Assembly: GCF_015240255.1 (NCBI RefSeq)
Contig: NZ_CP061205.1
Location: 2,129,501 to 2,193,500, forward strand
Reading direction: 5' to 3'
From: Kordiimonas pumila
GTDB lineage: Bacteria > Pseudomonadota > Alphaproteobacteria > Sphingomonadales > Kordiimonadaceae
Length of the DNA: 64,000 bases
The position numbers and the translations under genes are program-made. How positions within the stretch are numbered: the stretch's first letter is position 1; every line of letters starts with the position of its first letter. Below the pieces are notes generated by a model, which ran no database searches, was not told the origin of the DNA, and saw nothing but the letters and a program-made list of their open reading frames with translations. Shown here piece after piece: positions 63,249 through 64,000 of this stretch.

Positions 63249-64000
63249 TCATACCAACGTGAGCTTGGCATCAAGCCCAACGGTTGCTGCACTTTCCTCT
63301 CTTTCATCAACCGGCTGATTGAGAAGTTTGACGATAAAAGTACTGCCTTCGCCTACCGTTGAGAAAACAGTAATGTTACCACCGTGTTTTTTAGCGATCG
63401 ACAGGCAAATAGCAAGGCCCAGGCCATTGCCTTCTGTTGAGATGGTTGGTTCTTCCACCCGGTGAAACAGGTCAAATATTTTAGTGAGTTCTCGTTCAGG
63501 TATACCAACACCTGTATCCTTCACTGAAACACTGACACCATCAGGTATTTCAGACAAAGAAACACAGACACTGCCTTTATTCGTGTATTTAACAGCATTT
63601 GAGACAATGTTTGATATCAGGCTGTGGCATAGAATTTTATCACCTTGGTAAAGGGTTGGTTGTAATTCTTCTGTGATGATACGAATGTTTTTTTGCCGTG
63701 CCAGAATCTGTGCTTCATCGACAACATTGTTGATCATCTCATCTATTTCAAAGGATGATGCAACAAGTGCATCGGCTTCACTGCCCATTTGGTACACAGC
63801 AACAAGGCGGTTGATATAATTGCGCATCATACTGCCTGACTTGTGAATAAGCCCAATATATTCAAGGTTTTTACCGTTTAGCTTATCTCCAAATATTTTA
63901 GTCATAACAGTTTCACTGAAACCGAGAATTGCGTTAAGCGGCGTTTTGAAGTCATGGCTGATCGAGGCTAAAAACTCTTCCCGCATTTTCATGGTGGAAC
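63249..64000 (-). CDS. Sensor histidine kinase, catalytic C-terminal part (cut by window edge)
   Basis: The frame is open to the right edge, so at least 250 C-terminal residues are seen and the sensor region is missing. The phospho-acceptor H box is SISHDFKTPLNAILGFSE; the ATPase domain has N box LISNIVSNAVKYTNKG, G1 VKDTGVGIPE, F-like IFDLFHR and G2 EGNGLGLAICLSIAKKHGG. All are intact, so kinase activity is expected. HDFKTP is a small variant of HELRTP. The partner regulator and the signal lie outside the window. The gene converges on the tRNA-Glu pair. Confidence 0.93.
   Translation of the reverse strand, partial: STMKMREEFLASISHDFKTPLNAILGFSETVMTKIFGDKLNGKNLEYIGLIHKSGSMMRNYINRLVAVYQMGSEADALVASSFEIDEMINNVVDEAQILARQKNIRIITEELQPTLYQGDKILCHSLISNIVSNAVKYTNKGSVCVSLSEIPDGVSVSVKDTGVGIPERELTKIFDLFHRVEEPTISTEGNGLGLAICLSIAKKHGGNITVFSTVGEGSTFIVKLLNQPVDEREESAATVGLDAKLTLV

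Overview
The window reads as a chromosomal segment of a free-living Gram-negative alphaproteobacterium. PopZ, the gene order pcm-like / tolC / popZ / valS, the run erpA | dgt-argS-SPOR-nagZ-S2P-scpAB-tatABC-serS-surE-nlpD-like, a two-domain cold-shock protein, and a large TonB receptor with 'Caulobacter-type' features all point there. The moderate GC (judged by eye, not computed) together with a serralysin-like RTX protease suggests a marine lineage, perhaps Kordiimonadales. The genus is a guess.

Layout. 1-2.3 kb: the 3' part of nhaB, a double cold-shock protein, a DUF192 protein and a hotdog thioesterase. 2.3-2.7 kb: tRNA-Pro(TGG) and tRNA-Arg(TCT). 2.8-9.8 kb: an exported RTX metalloprotease, a TonB-dependent receptor and a PepF-type M3 peptidase, which look like a protein/peptide scavenging group. 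10.1-14.4 kb: a three-gene unit with a cupredoxin-like exported protein, a membrane HAMP-GGDEF-EAL protein with a ruined GGDEF site, and a porin-like barrel. 14.4-20.8 kb: metC-like and sseA, hspQ, queF, VOC/queE/queC (7-deazaguanine branch of queuosine synthesis) and a dicarboxylate symporter. 21-23.3 kb: an OmpA-type protein, tRNA-Asn and tRNA-Cys. 23.7-30.3 kb: a PAS protein, a PIMT-like methyltransferase, tolC, popZ and valS. 30.4-40.6 kb: a mixed metabolic region holding an SBP-like protein, an unrecognised 337-aa protein, a ureohydrolase, ilvD, an FMN hydroxy-acid dehydrogenase, two unrecognised envelope genes, panD, xthA, erpA and a thioesterase. 40.8-57.1 kb: a long housekeeping block from dgt to the Mth938-like gene, including scpAB, tatABC, serS, surE, yajC and secDF. 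57.1-63.2 kb: a small exported protein, then alaC-like / hom / glpX / recJ and two identical tRNA-Glu genes. The right edge cuts a sensor histidine kinase.

Most of the window is core genome. I found no CRISPR array, prophage, insertion sequence, integrase or toxin-antitoxin pair, and I cannot demonstrate a new system. The observations most worth checking are the S2P-family protein whose HExxH has become REALR; the cupredoxin / EAL / porin unit; the NlpD-like protein with a dismantled LytM metal site; and the pair of unrecognised or diverged genes at 30.4-32.3 kb. Assignments rest on motif recognition by eye. No database search was run.
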